In this document: piece after piece, positions 25,100-37,344 of the stretch
Position numbering within the stretch: the stretch's first letter is position 1
Layout of the letters: each line of letters starts with the position of its first letter
Position numbers and translations under genes: made by a program
Source of the DNA: Pratylenchus scribneri
Lineage: Eukaryota > Nematoda > Chromadorea > Rhabditida > Pratylenchidae
Direction: 5' to 3'
Assembly: GCA_030063045.1 (NCBI GenBank)
Contig: JAQSEB010000138.1
Span: 992,001 to 1,056,000 of the forward strand
DNA: 64,000 nucleotides
Notes under the pieces: model-generated
The model's input: the letters and a program-made list of their open reading frames with translations, nothing else
Database searches by the model: none
What the model was told of the DNA's origin: nothing

Positions 25100-27540
25100 A
25101 AGAAATTATTTAATAATTTTTTAAATAAAAATTTCATTAAAAATTTAATTAAAAAATTTCAATCAATTTAATAAATTTCTAATAAAATTTTATAAAAAAT
25201 TCAATTTTAATAAAAACCAATTTCACGATATTTCTGCTGACCTTTCCAATTAAATAGCGCATATTAGGAAATTTAAAATTTTTATTTTATTTTTTAAATT
25301 TTTTTAGTATATGCATTATAAGCGAGTTTTAATTTGGAATTTTTCATTTTTAATCGTTTTATGAAGAATCAAAAAAATAAAATTTTTATGAGTTTAAAAT
25401 TTTTGTCATTTTTTTAATATTATATAATTACATTAATCATAAATTTAATAAAAAAACCAAAAATGATCCTTTGCTCTCCCCCACCCTTAAAAATTTTTTT
25501 TTATTTTTTAACAATTAATAAGTGGCTTATTGCCATTCTTTTTATCCTCAGATTTTATTTCTATTTTATTCTTGATTTGTTTTATGAAGAATCTAAAAAG
25601 AATTTATGAGTATAAAACAATTTTTATCAGAGAAATTTTTAATTGTAAATTAATAAAATCTTAAAAATGTCCGGAAATTTATTTTTTTTTTTTGAAATTC
25701 CAACATCTGATTTTATTTAATTTTTGATCGTTTTATGAAGAATTTAAAAAGAAAAAATATTATGAGTTCATTATTTTTTGTTCGGAGAAATTTGTAAATT
25801 AATTTTATTTGATATCTGAAAATTTAAAATTTTATTTTTTTTTAATTTTATAGCATTTGGAATTGGAATTGGAGTGGTGTTCTCACTCGTTTAAATATGA
25901 TTTTATTAAATTTTTGATATTTTATGGTTATAATTTAAAACGGAAAGATATTATAGGGAAATTTTTAAGTTAACTACAAATTTATAAAATTTCCAAAAAT
26001 ATCCGGAAATTTTAAATTTTTATTTTTTTTATGATTTTTTTTTGCATTTTGCACAGTTTGGCTTTTCTTTCTGATTTTATTAAATTTTGACATTATTATA
26101 AAGAATTTAAAAAGGAAAAATACTATGAGTTCAACTTTTTATGAGAGAAATTTTTATAAATTTTTAAATTAATTATTTTAAATCCAAAAATGACTAAAAG
26201 AAATTTAAAATTTTTTTTATTTTTTGTTTATATTTCAGGCATTTTGATTACAATATCAATACATGTGCTTTTATTCTGAATTTTTTCATTTTTGGTAGGT
26301 TATTTAAAGAATTTAAAAGAAAAATTCTATGAGTTCAACAATTTTCTCTCAGAAATTTTTAATTAGTCAGAAATTAAATAAAAATGAGAAAATCGGAAAA
26401 TTAAAAATTCAATTTTGATGGCCTTCTTTTTTATTCCGATTTTAATTTATTTTCAACGAATTATATGAAAAATTTAAAAGATATTAAGAATTCAAAATTT
26501 TTTGGAAGGCGAAATTTTTAAATTATTAAAAAAGATAATTTTTATTATTTAATTAAATTAATTATTCTTAAATGAATAAAATATCAAAAAGAATAGAAAT
26601 TTAATATATAAACTTAAAATTTCTTTTTGCATTTTGTATATTACTGTTCCCTTTATTAAATTTGATATTTGTCATTTTTGATCTATTTTATATGGAAATT
26701 AAAAAGGAAGACTATTTTGAGTTCAAAATTTTTTGTCACAATTTTTATATTTAATTAATTTTTTATTATTTAACATTTGGGATTCGACGCTGAATCCTAA
26801 AATTTATTTTTTATATTTTTAATTTTTTAGCATTTGGAATCTTCTGTGATTTTTATGATTTGAGATTATTTCATTTTTGATCCATTTTACATGAAAATTA
26901 AAAAAGAAAAATTATACGAGTTCAACATTTTTTGTCAGGGAAATTTTAATTGAACAAAGTTCCAAAAATGTCCAATAATTTAAATTTTTTTTTAATTTTT
27001 AGCATTTTGATTGTTTTTTTTTCATTTATGATCGATAATTTGAAGAATTTAAAAAGAAAAAATTTTATGGGTTCAGAATTTTTGTGTAAGAGATATTTTT
27101 AATATTTAATTAAATTATCCATAAATTTAATAAAATTCAAAAATAGTCTCTACTGATCCCTAAATTTTTTTTTCATTTATTATTTTTTTAACATTTTGAA
27201 CGATTTTTCTACCTTGCTTAAATCTGATTTTACTTCATTGATTTATATTATATGAAATTTAAAGAAGAAAAATATTATTAGTTCAACATTTTTTGTTAGA
27301 AAATTTTTAAAATTGTAAATTGAATACATTTCAGAATGTTCGGAAATTTAATTTTTTTTAATTTCTAATTTTTTTCCATTATTTTGGATCCAGGGTGGTA
27401 GCCTTTTTAATTTGATTTAATTTCATTTTTAATTCAACATAATAGAATTAAAAGAAAAATTTTATGATTTCAACTTTTTTTTTTAAAATTTTTAATTATT
27501 AAATTAAGCAAAAATTTATTAAAATGACAAAAATATTTTC
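25100..27540. repeat. AT-rich satellite
   Basis: Forward units again. The segment at about 26810-27010 is nearly the same as 3835-4030, including the island aatcttctgtgatttttatg, although the two lie 23 kb apart. No gene is seen. Confidence 0.6.
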
Positions 27541-27549
27541 AAATTTAGT

Positions 27550-27731
27550 GTAAAAATGCGATGGACATTTGTAGAGGATTATTTATATCCACTCCATCCA
27601 AATACATTTGTCCACATTGTTTTCTCCTCTCCTCCGCCATTGTCGTCCCATTAGGCCCATCGGCAATGTAAATTCGCAAATATTTTCGCAATGACATTAA
27701 ATCCGATTGATTTCGGCCAACAACTTTTTTG
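27550..27731 (-). pseudogene. esterase exon 8 copy without its donor site
   Basis: The minus strand reads [20 protein letters not shown]...NNPLQMSIAFL, close to exon 8 of the intact gene. There is a 3-nt in-frame loss near the start. The GT of the donor is changed (reads CACTAAAT where the intact copies have CGGTAAAC), so it could not be spliced normally. Confidence 0.8.
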
Positions 27732-27839
27732 GGGAATTTAAAATTTATTTTTAAAAATATTTTAAAAATGAATAAATAAATTATTAAATACAAAATTTTT
27801 AAATAATTAATTATTTATCTTTTTAAATTATTTAAACAG

Positions 27840-28105
27840 GAAATTTCCTCACCAAAAAGCAATGCTTCGGATTCGGTGCCACCAATGATCACCTCCAATT
27901 TTGGGCTATCTCCTTGGCTAATTCGACGCCTCAATTCGGCCACTGGCGCAGGAATCAATTCACCATCTACCACTGTGCAAAATTGAATCCGTTTCGATGT
28001 CGATTGAAGGCCGATTTCCCGATGAGCGGTGCGGCTAATTTTTGGGCGAGCAGTGAACGAAGAAATGACAACAATGAGTACAAATTGGAGTCAGCTCCTA
28101 TAAGA
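27840..28105 (-). pseudogene. esterase exon 7 copy with frameshift
   Basis: It matches exon 7 of the intact gene (32718-32963) over its whole length: [19 protein letters not shown] is clear. One base is missing at the position of the intact gene's EFCPVVDG codons, giving a stop soon after (FAQW then TAG). The donor is kept. At 28620-28655 a scrap like the 19.5-kb exon 6 remnant follows, so this copy once carried at least exons 6-11. Confidence 0.85.
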
Positions 28106-28904
28106 TAAATAAATTGAGTAATTTAAAAAAAAATTGAACTCATAAAATTTTCATTTTTAGAAATTTCATAAATCAAAAAATAAATCCAAAAAACCGATCA
28201 TCATTTGGAATGGAACCAAAAAATTTAAAAAAATTCATTTTAAATAAGTTAATTTAAAATATTTTTGAATATATGTATAAAATTAAAATTAAGGAGGAAA
28301 ATTTCTCAAATTAATAATAAACATTTTAAAAATGATTAATTAATAGACAAATGCAACTAATAAAATTTTCAATTTAGAAATTCCATAAAAAATAATACAA
28401 TAGTCATTTTTAAAAAAATGTCACCTCTAATTCCAAGCCAAAAAAATTAATAAAAAATTAAATAATTAAAATTGAAGAAAAATTGAGAAAATTTTTTTTA
28501 ATTTTTTTAATACATAAAATAAAAAAGAGGAAAATCTGCTGCTCTAACAAATATTAATATTACAGAATTTTAAAAAATTTAATTAATCGAAAAATTCAAC
28601 TCATAAAATTTTCATTTTTGCGGCTTCCTGTGTACAAAATCATTGAACTGCAGTAAATATGTAAATTTAAATTAATATTTAAAAAAATAAGGCCTTATAT
28701 GAAGACATTTTTCCAAATTCTGGGGAATTCGCATTATTCAAATTAAATCAATTTTATTACAAATATTAAAAGTAAAATAATATCAAAATGACAAAAAATG
28801 GATAATATCAATAATTAATGAATGTGAGAATATTGAAAGAATAAAATGGGTAATGTTATATTTGGCGTAAATAAAATGTTTTTGTACAAATTTTGTTTGA
28901 GCAA

Positions 28905-31900
28905 TTATTTCAATTTCTCTTCTTGTTCACTTTTTTGCTCTTCCATTTTCTTCCAAAATTCAAATCTTCTTCCTTGATAATCGGGACGCATTTTTGGCTC
29001 AAGGCAAAGTTCCAAATGACGGTATGTATCCTGAGGGTCGATTGGAAGCCATTCAACGGCAATTCTGGCCGATGGCAAAGCTAAAATTTGGGAATTTATG
29101 ATATTTAAAAATGGATATATTTAATTAGATTTAATTATAAATTGAAAAAAAATTTCAAAATGGAAATTTAAATTTTTTTTTATTTTTTGATTTTTTTAGC
29201 ATTTTGATTTGTTGTTGTTGAAGCATTTTTTAAATTAAATTTTAAACCAATTTTAATTGTTTTATGAAAAATTTAAAAAGAAAAAATTTATGAGTTCAAC
29301 ATTTTTTATCAAAAAATTCTTAATAAATAAATTTATCAAAAAATTGTCCCCTATAATATGAAAATTTTTATTTAGAGATAATAGTTTTTAGATAATTGTT
29401 TTTTTATTGATTTAAGTATAATTTAATTAAAAGTACAAAAAATCGTAATTAAAAAATTTTATTTTAAAATACTCCATATATAGATCAAAAATGAAAAAAA
29501 TCACAATAAAAATAACCAAATCTGCAGCTAAAATGATAAAAAATTAAATTTGAAAAAATTTATTTTTATTTTTTTCGGACTTTTTTTAAAAATTAAACAA
29601 TAATTTTTTTCCTGTTTAATTATTTAAAAACTTATAAAAAATTCCATCAAAAAATTTCACTCACTTTCTGCAATTTTTGTTCCATTTGCCAATAATGTGC
29701 CATTCCCATTGGCAATTTGACCATTGCTTTTTTCCATGCGATTTGTAGAAGAAATATTTGGGTCTCCGAATTTGGCAAAATTTGTGAATAATGTTCCGAC
29801 AATTCGCATCATATGTTTATCATCCCAATTGGGTCGAAATTTGGAGTAGAGGCCCTTTAAAATTTATAAAAATTAAATAATTTTTAAATAAATTTTTATT
29901 AAAAATTTAATTAAAAAATTATATTAATTTCCACACATTTCGACTGACCTTTCCAATTAAATAGCGCAAATCATGGCAATGTGTGGCCGCATAAAATGGC
30001 ATTCGAAGGCCAACAAAACCGAATTCATCCGCATTAAAATGTGTCATATTGTAGAGGAATATTTTATGACCATTTTTATTTTCCGATGACAACATTCCTT
30101 GGCAATAGCGTTGCACCGAATTGTTTATCATCACATCGCTATGAAGGCTGAAATGTTGTTTAAAAAATATTAAATTTCGGCATTTAAATAAATATTTTTA
30201 ATGAAAATCCTATATAGAAAAATGTATAAAAATGTTTTAATTCTATTTTTTCCCTTTAAATATTCCGATAGCAAATTTTTTTATATTTTTGGTATTTTGA
30301 ATGTAGCTTTATTGTCTATTTGGTTATTTAATTTTTGATCAATTTTATATGAAATATTGAAAAAATAATTTATGAGTTCAAAATTTTTTGTAAGAAAATT
30401 TTTAAATTAACTATAAATTTAAAATTCCAAGAATAAAAGGAAATTTAAAATTTATATTTTATTTTTTGATTTTTTTAATATCTTGAATGCAGCGTCAACT
30501 ATTTTTTAATTTGATTTTATTTCATTTTTGATGATTTATGGAGAAAAAGAAAAATTTTATGAGTAAAACATTTCTTGTCGGAGATATTTTAAATTTATCA
30601 TAAATTAATAAATTTCCAGAAATATCAGGAAATTTATAAAATTTTTTTTATTTTTTGATTTTTAGAATTTTGAATGTTGCCTTACAAGGGAAGTACCTCA
30701 CCTTAAGGTGGCCCTTTTTAATGAGACTTTGCATATGTTTAGGGCATAGGATGCCTACACCTAAATCACAATTTTTATCTGCGGAATGGACACGCCTCGG
30801 ATTTTATGGCCATAAAACCTATTTTTCAGCCATTTTGGCCATAGCTCATATCTCGGTATAGGGATGTCCTAAAATTATGAACTAAACGTCATATTATAGA
30901 GAATTTTATTGGCTATAATATTGGTAAATGTTTCCTAGGCCTAAAAATTTTTTGAAATTTTTTATCGATTTTTTTCAAAAAATCCCGAATTTGGCCAATT
31001 TTCAATGGTCCATAACTCGGTTAGATGGAATCGTTGGACTTTGGCTCAGTTATCTTTTTTGATCACCATATCATAAAGTATCTCTATGCAAATTTTCAGA
31101 TTTTTCTGACTACCTGAAAATTTTTGCGAATTCGCAATGCTAGGCCTGTAATGGGCAAAATACCTAGAATTTTCAGGTTAAGGGAAAAACCTAAAAATTT
31201 GCACAAAAATACTTTATGATAGTGTGATCAAAAAACATAATTGGGCCATGTTCCAATATAGCCATATACCCGAGTTATGGCCCATTGAAAATTGGCCAAA
31301 TTCGGGATTTTTCGAAAAAAATCGATAAAAAATTTCAAAAAATTTTTAAGCCTAGAAAACATTTACCAATATTATAGCCAATAAAATTCTCTATAATATG
31401 ACGTTTAGTTCATAATTTTAGGACATCCCTATACCGAGATATGAGCTATGGCCAAAATGGCTGAAAAATAGGTTTTATGGCCATAAAATCCGAGATAAGC
31501 TCATTGGGCAGATAATTATATTGCGGTTTACATAATTTTAATTATTTTATTTAATTTTTAATAATAAAACTCTAAATTTGTATTAAAAATGAGTTTAAGA
31601 AATTAAAAAAATTACTCGCCGATGAGAGGAATTGAACACATGACCATAAAAGTATTCTACATACTTACCCCATACACCATCCAGGCATCTGCCTCTCTCT
31701 ATTTCCAATCCAATAAATCGTCAAATTAAAAATTTTTATTGGCCATAAAACAGTAGGCGAGCTCATTCCGCAGATAAAAATAGCGGATTATGTGTAGGCA
31801 TCCTATGGCCAAAAGACATGCCAAGTTTCATCAAAAAGGGCCACCTTAAGGTGAGGTACTTCCCTTGTTAGCCTCTTTTAAATTGGTTTTTATTTCATTT

Positions 31901-34900
31901 TTGAGTAGGTTAAATGAAAATTAAGAAATGAAAATTTTATGAGCTTAAAATTTTTTGTCAAAGAATTTTTAATATAAAATTAAATTATTCAAAAATTTAA
32001 TAAATTTACAAAAAAATGTCCTCATTGACCCCAAAATTTTATTTTTTTTTATTTATTAACATTTATCGACTCCGACTGTTACCTTTTCTAAATTTGATTT
32101 TTTTTGATATTTGATCTGTTATATGATTTTTCGTCAGAGAAATTTTTAAATTATTTATAAATTAAATAAAGTTCTAAAAATATCCGGATTTTGGAAATTT
32201 ATAATTTTTAAATTTTTATTATATTTTTTTTGATTTTTAGCATTTTTATTACAAGCGTTCGCTTTTTTTCTGATTTCATTAAATTTTTGACGATTATAAC
32301 AAGAATTTTAAAAAATATTATGAGTTCAACATTTTTAACGCAAAAATCAAAGAAAATTTTAATATTTAATTAAATAAAATATCTAAAAATGTTTTCTTAA
32401 GTTTACCGTAGAAATGCGATGGACATATGTATGGGATTATTTATGTCCAGTCCATCCAAATACATTTGTTCACATTGTTTTCTCCTCTCCTCCGCCATTT
32501 TCGTCCCATTAGGCCTATCGGCAATGTAAATTCGCAAATATTTTCGTAAAGACATTAAATCTGATTGATTCCGGCCAAGGGCAACTTTTTTGGGGAATTT
32601 AAAATTATTTTTTAATAAATTTTATAAATAATATAAAATAAATAAATAAATAATTAATAGAATAATTTTAAATAATTTTTACACATTTTTAGTTTAAATT
32701 TAAGGCAATTCTCTCACCAAAAAGTAATGCTTCGAATTCGGTGCCACCAATGATCACCTCCAATTTTGGGCTATCTCCTTGGCTAATTCGATGCCTCAAT
32801 TCGGGCACGGGTGCCGGAATTAATTCACCGTCTACCACCGGGCAAAATTCCAATCCTTTTCGATGTCGATTGAAGGCCGATTTTCCAATGAGCGGTGCTG
32901 CCAATTTTTGGGCTGGCAATGAACGAAGAAATGCCAACAACGAATCCAAATCGGAGTCATCGCCTTTTTGAGAAATAATAGAAATTTAAAAAATGATAAT
33001 TAATGGAAAAAATTGATCTCATAAAATTTTCAATTTAGAAATTTCATAAAAAAAAATAGTAGAAAAAATCATTTATAAAAAATTTTGTCGACAATCACCT
33101 AAAAAATTATAAAAAAAATAATTTAAAAAAATTCATTCAATAAAAATGAGGAAATTTTTAATTTTTTTATATGAACATAAAATTAAAAAAGGTGAAGAAA
33201 ATAATCACATTCTAATATTATTAATTATTATTTATTAATTAATGGGAAAAATGCGACTCATAAATTTTTCAGTATAGAAATTTCATAAATCAGAAAAATT
33301 AAATATTAGAATCATTTATAATCCGAAATGTTTAAAACAAAAAATTATAAAAATAAAATAATTAAAAATATAATTTTTAAAATAAATTATGAGTATTTAA
33401 ATTTTCTGAATTAAAAATGCACAAGAAATTCTTTCAAAGAAATAGAAAATATTATTTTAAAAAATAAATTGAAAAATTCAACCCATAAAATTTTTAGTAT
33501 AGAAATTTCATAAATCAGAAAAATAAATGCTTAAATCATTGAAAAAAGATTTGTTTCCGAGCAATTTATAAAAATAAAATTTAAAAATGCATAAAATTGA
33601 AAATTTTTAATTTTTTTCCTATTAAAAAAGGTACATCTCTCAATCTTAATAGAAAAAAATTTAAAAAAAAATTAATTTTAATGGAAAAATATAAGTCATA
33701 AAATTTTCATTTTAGAAATTTAATAAAGCTGAAAAATAATTGCAAAGAAAACATTTAAAACGCAAAAAATTCCAACAAAAATTTATTAAAAAATTAATTA
33801 CCTTTCCATCCCATCCGTTTGGCCATTCGAATTGTAGCCGCCTGAGTGCGTTCCGGCTTTACAACGGCCCAATCCGTGCTTCCATTTCCGCCCATTAAAA
33901 TCACTCGTTTGAATAAACCTTTTAAGGAATAATTGAATAAAATAAACAATTCGAATTTCCCTTTAATTATAAATTAATGCTTTTTTAAACTCAAATTTGT
34001 AAAATGTCTTCTAATGAATTCTTATAAAAAAAATTTTTAAGTGTAAAAAAACAGGAAATTTGCTTTAATCTTATTGATATTATGGCCAAATTTTTAGGGT
34101 CAAAAAATAAGCAAAATTTAAAATTATCTGAAAGTTTAGCAAAATGTCTAATCATATTTATAGTATATTGATTTTATGGTCAAGTTATATCGAAATATGT
34201 TAATTTACATAAAAAATAAGCTATAATTTACTTAACTAATTTTTGAACTCACATAACTTTGCCGTAGCCAAAGATACGACTTATTAGACTTTGTATAAAG
34301 CTTAAATTTAGATTAAGACTAAACTTATTAAGGCCCCATCCCATAGAAATCTTAAATTCCAATTAGCCCAAGTTTTTTGGTCCTAAAAATTCCGATTTTT
34401 CGAAGATAAAAATTTTTACATAATTTTTTTTGTAAATTTTTTATTACATTTCCATTTATATAGCCAATCAAAAGATAAACAAAGATATAAAAATATTAAT
34501 TTTTCTTATTTTAATCCAAAATAAAGAAAAAGGAGCAACCTTTGGACAACGGTGACAAACTGAGCAAATCAATAGAGGCAGCACCGGCACTTTGACCAAA
34601 TGCCGTCACATTGTTTGGATCGCCGTCAAAGGAAGCAATATTTTCCTTTGAAAAAATAAATTTAAAAAAAAAAATAATTAATTTTTCACACCTTGACCCA
34701 TTGGAAAGCGGCCAACTGGTCCCAGAGACCAAAATTGCCAGGGCATCGATCATCGCCAGTTGAGAGGAAGCCCAAAAGGCCAAGACGATATTGGACGACA
34801 CAAACCACAACATCATGGAGACAAAGATTTCTGTCAGATTTTTTATAAAAATATCAAAATTTTAAAATGTAACGGGAAATAAATCGGCAAAATTATTTTA

Positions 34901-36745
34901 ATTGATTTAAAGGTTTATCCCATATTCACAAACCATATACCCAAACGAGGATAGAGCTGGTCAGGTCAAAACGCATTGAATGGTATATAATTTGTCATGG
35001 TTTGGTCATTAATTAAAGGGTATTAAACGGTTTAAAAAACCAAATTTGGTTCAATGGTTCAAAATGAATAAGTTAGAATTGATTAAACACAAACCAAAAC
35101 CTAATCAAATTATGCGTTTTTAATAAGATTATCGATTGATTATAAAATTTATAAGTCTAAAATAGACTTCAGAATAATTATAATTTTTCGCCTAATTAAA
35201 TTGTATCCTGATTTTAAATTTTCTAAATATCTATAAGCATTGAAAATTTTTTATTAATTTTTTTATTTTTTTTTTTGAATAAATTTTTTGAACGCACTGG
35301 CACATATTCCAATCGCCATAATTGCCGGCACTGTGAATGAGGAAACCGCCGCCATGCACAAAAACCATTACGGGACGACCCGTAGCCGAAAATTGAGCAG
35401 ATTCCCAGTCGGGTGCAAAAACACTAAAAGGACAGAAAAATTCAAATTTATATTAGTAATTTAAAAATAGGAAAACCTTATATGAAGGCATTTTTCCTCA
35501 TTCTGGGGAATTGGCGTCAAATATGTGTCCCAGAACATGTCCTGTCAAATGAATGTTAACTCTCTTTTGTAATTTTTTTTTTTATAATTTTAAGGATTTT
35601 TGACGGATCAGATAGAATTATAACAAATCCGGAAAATTAATAATAAATTTCAAATGATTTATTTCTGATGAATATTTTTTTTTAAATCCTTCAAAAATGT
35701 AATTGATTGAACGGTTAATTAGTTTTATATTTATAAAGTATTTTATTAGGCTTATGCTGTCTCTAAGATAAAAATACAACTAATAAGCACAGAATTAAAT
35801 CATAAATTATAAATTAATAATTACATAACGGCATTTAATGCGGTTTATTATTTTAAAATATTATACAAAATCAATGGTCGAAATTCGAGCTTTATGCATT
35901 AGTTTATTCAGCTCGAAAGAGTTAAATAGATTATGATTATCCCCCACTGAATTTAACAAACATATTGGATGGCGCGTGGCCCGAATTGGGTGCAATCCAA
36001 CGGTTCTTGCCAGGGTTCAAGAGGGAATGGTTTCTGAAAAAAATTGGATGCAATTACTTAACAGATATTTTGGGATTCGAAAACAATAAAATTGAAGAGC
36101 ATTTAATTTGGTAAAAAATGATTGAAAATGCCAAAAAAAATTGTACAAAATAATTATAATGTTTAAAGAAGGTTTGTCCTAGACTCACAAACCAATATAC
36201 CCAAAATTGGATAGAGCTGGTCAAAACGCAATGAATGGTATATAATTTGTCATGGTTTTGGTCAACAATTAAAAGGTTATTAAACGGTATAAACCAATTT
36301 TGGTTTAATGGTTCAAAACTAAATTGAAATGAATTGGTTTAAACCCAAACCAAAACATAATCAAATGATGCGTTTTGATGTGATCTATGAATTGAGATTT
36401 ACCGGTCTAGAATAAACCAATAATGAACTCGTATAATCTTTTCGCCATTTAATATTAGGAAAATTTCAATTTTTCGGTAAATTAAATATTTAAATTTTCC
36501 AATTGTTAAAACAAATGAAAAAAATATTTGTTTACTTTGAACCTCTCTTCCTTTGTGCCGGCCCGCGCATATGGAATGGCCAAAAATGCATTCACCCTTC
36601 GATGTTGCCCTTCGCCTCCTCCTCCATTTTCATCCATAACCAATGTGAATGTTTTGCCCCGAACTGGGCCATTTTTGGTCTTTCCAATAACACCATAGGT
36701 ACAAGGACGCCCTTTGACCCAGTCTTTATTGAGTAGAGAGAAAAG
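28905..36745 (-). CDS. carboxylesterase/cholinesterase-family (alpha/beta-hydrolase) gene
   Basis: Eleven exons were read on the minus strand: 36745-36536, 36036-35957, 35417-about 35295, 34830-34692, 34645-34540, 33918-33802, 32963-32718, 32584-32407, 30147-29949, 29854-29665, 29080-28905 (TAA at 28907-28905). From exon 3 on, all junction phases agree. Visible motifs in order: GPVRGKTF and [10 protein letters not shown]; oxyanion loop [33 protein letters not shown]; nucleophile Ser in [17 protein letters not shown]; catalytic Glu in [10 protein letters not shown]; catalytic His in [31 protein letters not shown]; basic/acidic tail. Such enzymes hydrolyse carboxylic esters; the substrate cannot be told. 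No signal-peptide exon was found upstream. Exons 2 and 3 do not join in phase and the expected SEDCLYLN-type segment between them is missing, so a microexon is unseen or the gene is damaged there. A foldback transposon sits in intron 8. Confidence 0.85.
30685..31867. mobile_element. long foldback element in esterase intron 8, TTA target duplication
   Basis: The ends are caagggaagtacctcacctt and its complement, flanked by TTA on both sides (30682-30684, 31868-31870). The TSD is that of PIF/Harbinger-type elements (TWA). The arms are several hundred bases long and match base for base over most of their length (for example gaatttggccaattttcaat near 30995 and its complement near 31290), meeting around 31090-31190. 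The right arm carries an extra insert of about 270 bp (31490-31757) with a tRNA-like core. No transposase is encoded. If transcribed it would form a very long hairpin. Confidence 0.85.
31615..31687 (-). other. degenerate tRNA-like / SINE-like sequence
   Basis: The minus strand reads gcctggatggtgtatggggt, then an anticodon-like stem (aagta, tgtagaa, tactt), then gtgttcaattcc and ctctcatcggc. The order D-arm-like, anticodon-arm-like, T-loop-like and the B-box-like gttcaattc resemble a tRNA or tRNA-derived SINE head. The acceptor and T stems pair poorly, and the base before the putative anticodon is not T. It lies inside the extra insert of the foldback element's right arm. Probably not a functional tRNA. 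Confidence 0.4.
34905..35180. mobile_element. MITE family R, copy 1 (esterase intron 3)
   Basis: A roughly 270-bp AT-rich element starting ggtttatcccatattcacaa. It contains the family core aatggtatataatttgtcat, a tggttcaaaatg block and a tcaaattatgcgtttt block. Its end has drifted. The same core recurs at 36165, 42790, 49263, 52560 and inside the MITE at 55511. No coding capacity. Confidence 0.7.
36165..36425. mobile_element. MITE family R, copy 2 (esterase intron 1)
   Basis: Begins ggtttgtcctagactcacaa and ends ggtctagaataaacc, giving imperfect terminal inverted repeats. The interior holds ggatagagctggtcaaaacg and aatggtatataatttgtcat. It lies in the intron between the first two recognised esterase exons. 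Confidence 0.75.
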
Positions 36746-37340
36746 CTGAAACCGAAAAAAATTTGGAAAAAAAATTTGTTTGAATGTGGCTGGCTGGTGC
36801 ACACAAGTGTCAAATTTTTCTACCAGATTCCCATATTTAATTTGGGTAGAACACTTTTAAAATACTGCCAATTTAATATCTGTGCCATTCTTTTGGTCAA
36901 GCTCAAAAAGGCATTAACCAATTTTGGAAAACGATATTTAATTGAAAAACCAAAAGTGTCCTCTACAATTGAGTATTTTTATATTTAAAACTTAATGTCT
37001 TATCATTTTTAGGCCATAATTGAGAAAGGCATTAGCCAGTTTAAGAAAGCGATATGTAATTGGAAAATATGCCCAACTTATCCCCTACAATTGAGCATTT
37101 TTTTATTTTATATGAATTTAAAAGAAACACTAATTTAGGAGGAAAAGCCGCTTATTTAATAAATTATTTTCAAATTATGTAAATCATTTTTAGAAGAAAT
37201 TTAGGGCTTTCGAATGACATATCGCCTTTAAAGAATAGCCTAGGTATTGTAACGGCTACACTGATCAAAAATAGTCAATTTATTCTATATGGCCCAAAAA
37301 TTTCAATTTAAATCCCTATATTTGTGCTGTGTCACAAATA
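36746..37340. other. region upstream of the recognised esterase exons
   Basis: This should hold the esterase promoter and first exon. No clear signal-peptide exon was found on the minus strand. A loosely repeated segment is present: aaggcattaaccaattttgg at about 36908 resembles aaggcattagccagtttaag at about 37026, each followed by gcgatatgtaatt- or acgatatttaatt-like sequence, so 36900-36985 and 37018-37095 look like a diverged tandem pair. Confidence 0.4.
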
Positions 37341-37344
37341 AAAT

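Noticed and set aside
123..28000. Canonical piRNA (Ruby) motif upstream of islands
   Set aside because: I looked for CTGTTTCA or GTTTC at a fixed distance on either strand and did not find it consistently, so the array is not annotated as a piRNA cluster.
30655..30861. Plus-strand frame at the left end of the foldback in esterase intron 8
   Set aside because: It runs across the transposon boundary and has no recognisable domain.
31615..31687. Functional tRNA gene
   Set aside because: Acceptor and T stems do not pair, the base before the putative anticodon is G instead of T, and it lies within an insert in a transposon arm.
32741..32971. Plus-strand frame over esterase exon 7 (also 21144-21368, 23234-23458, 27914-28108)
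   Set aside because: These are shadows of the esterase exon and its copies; the minus-strand reading carries the family motifs.
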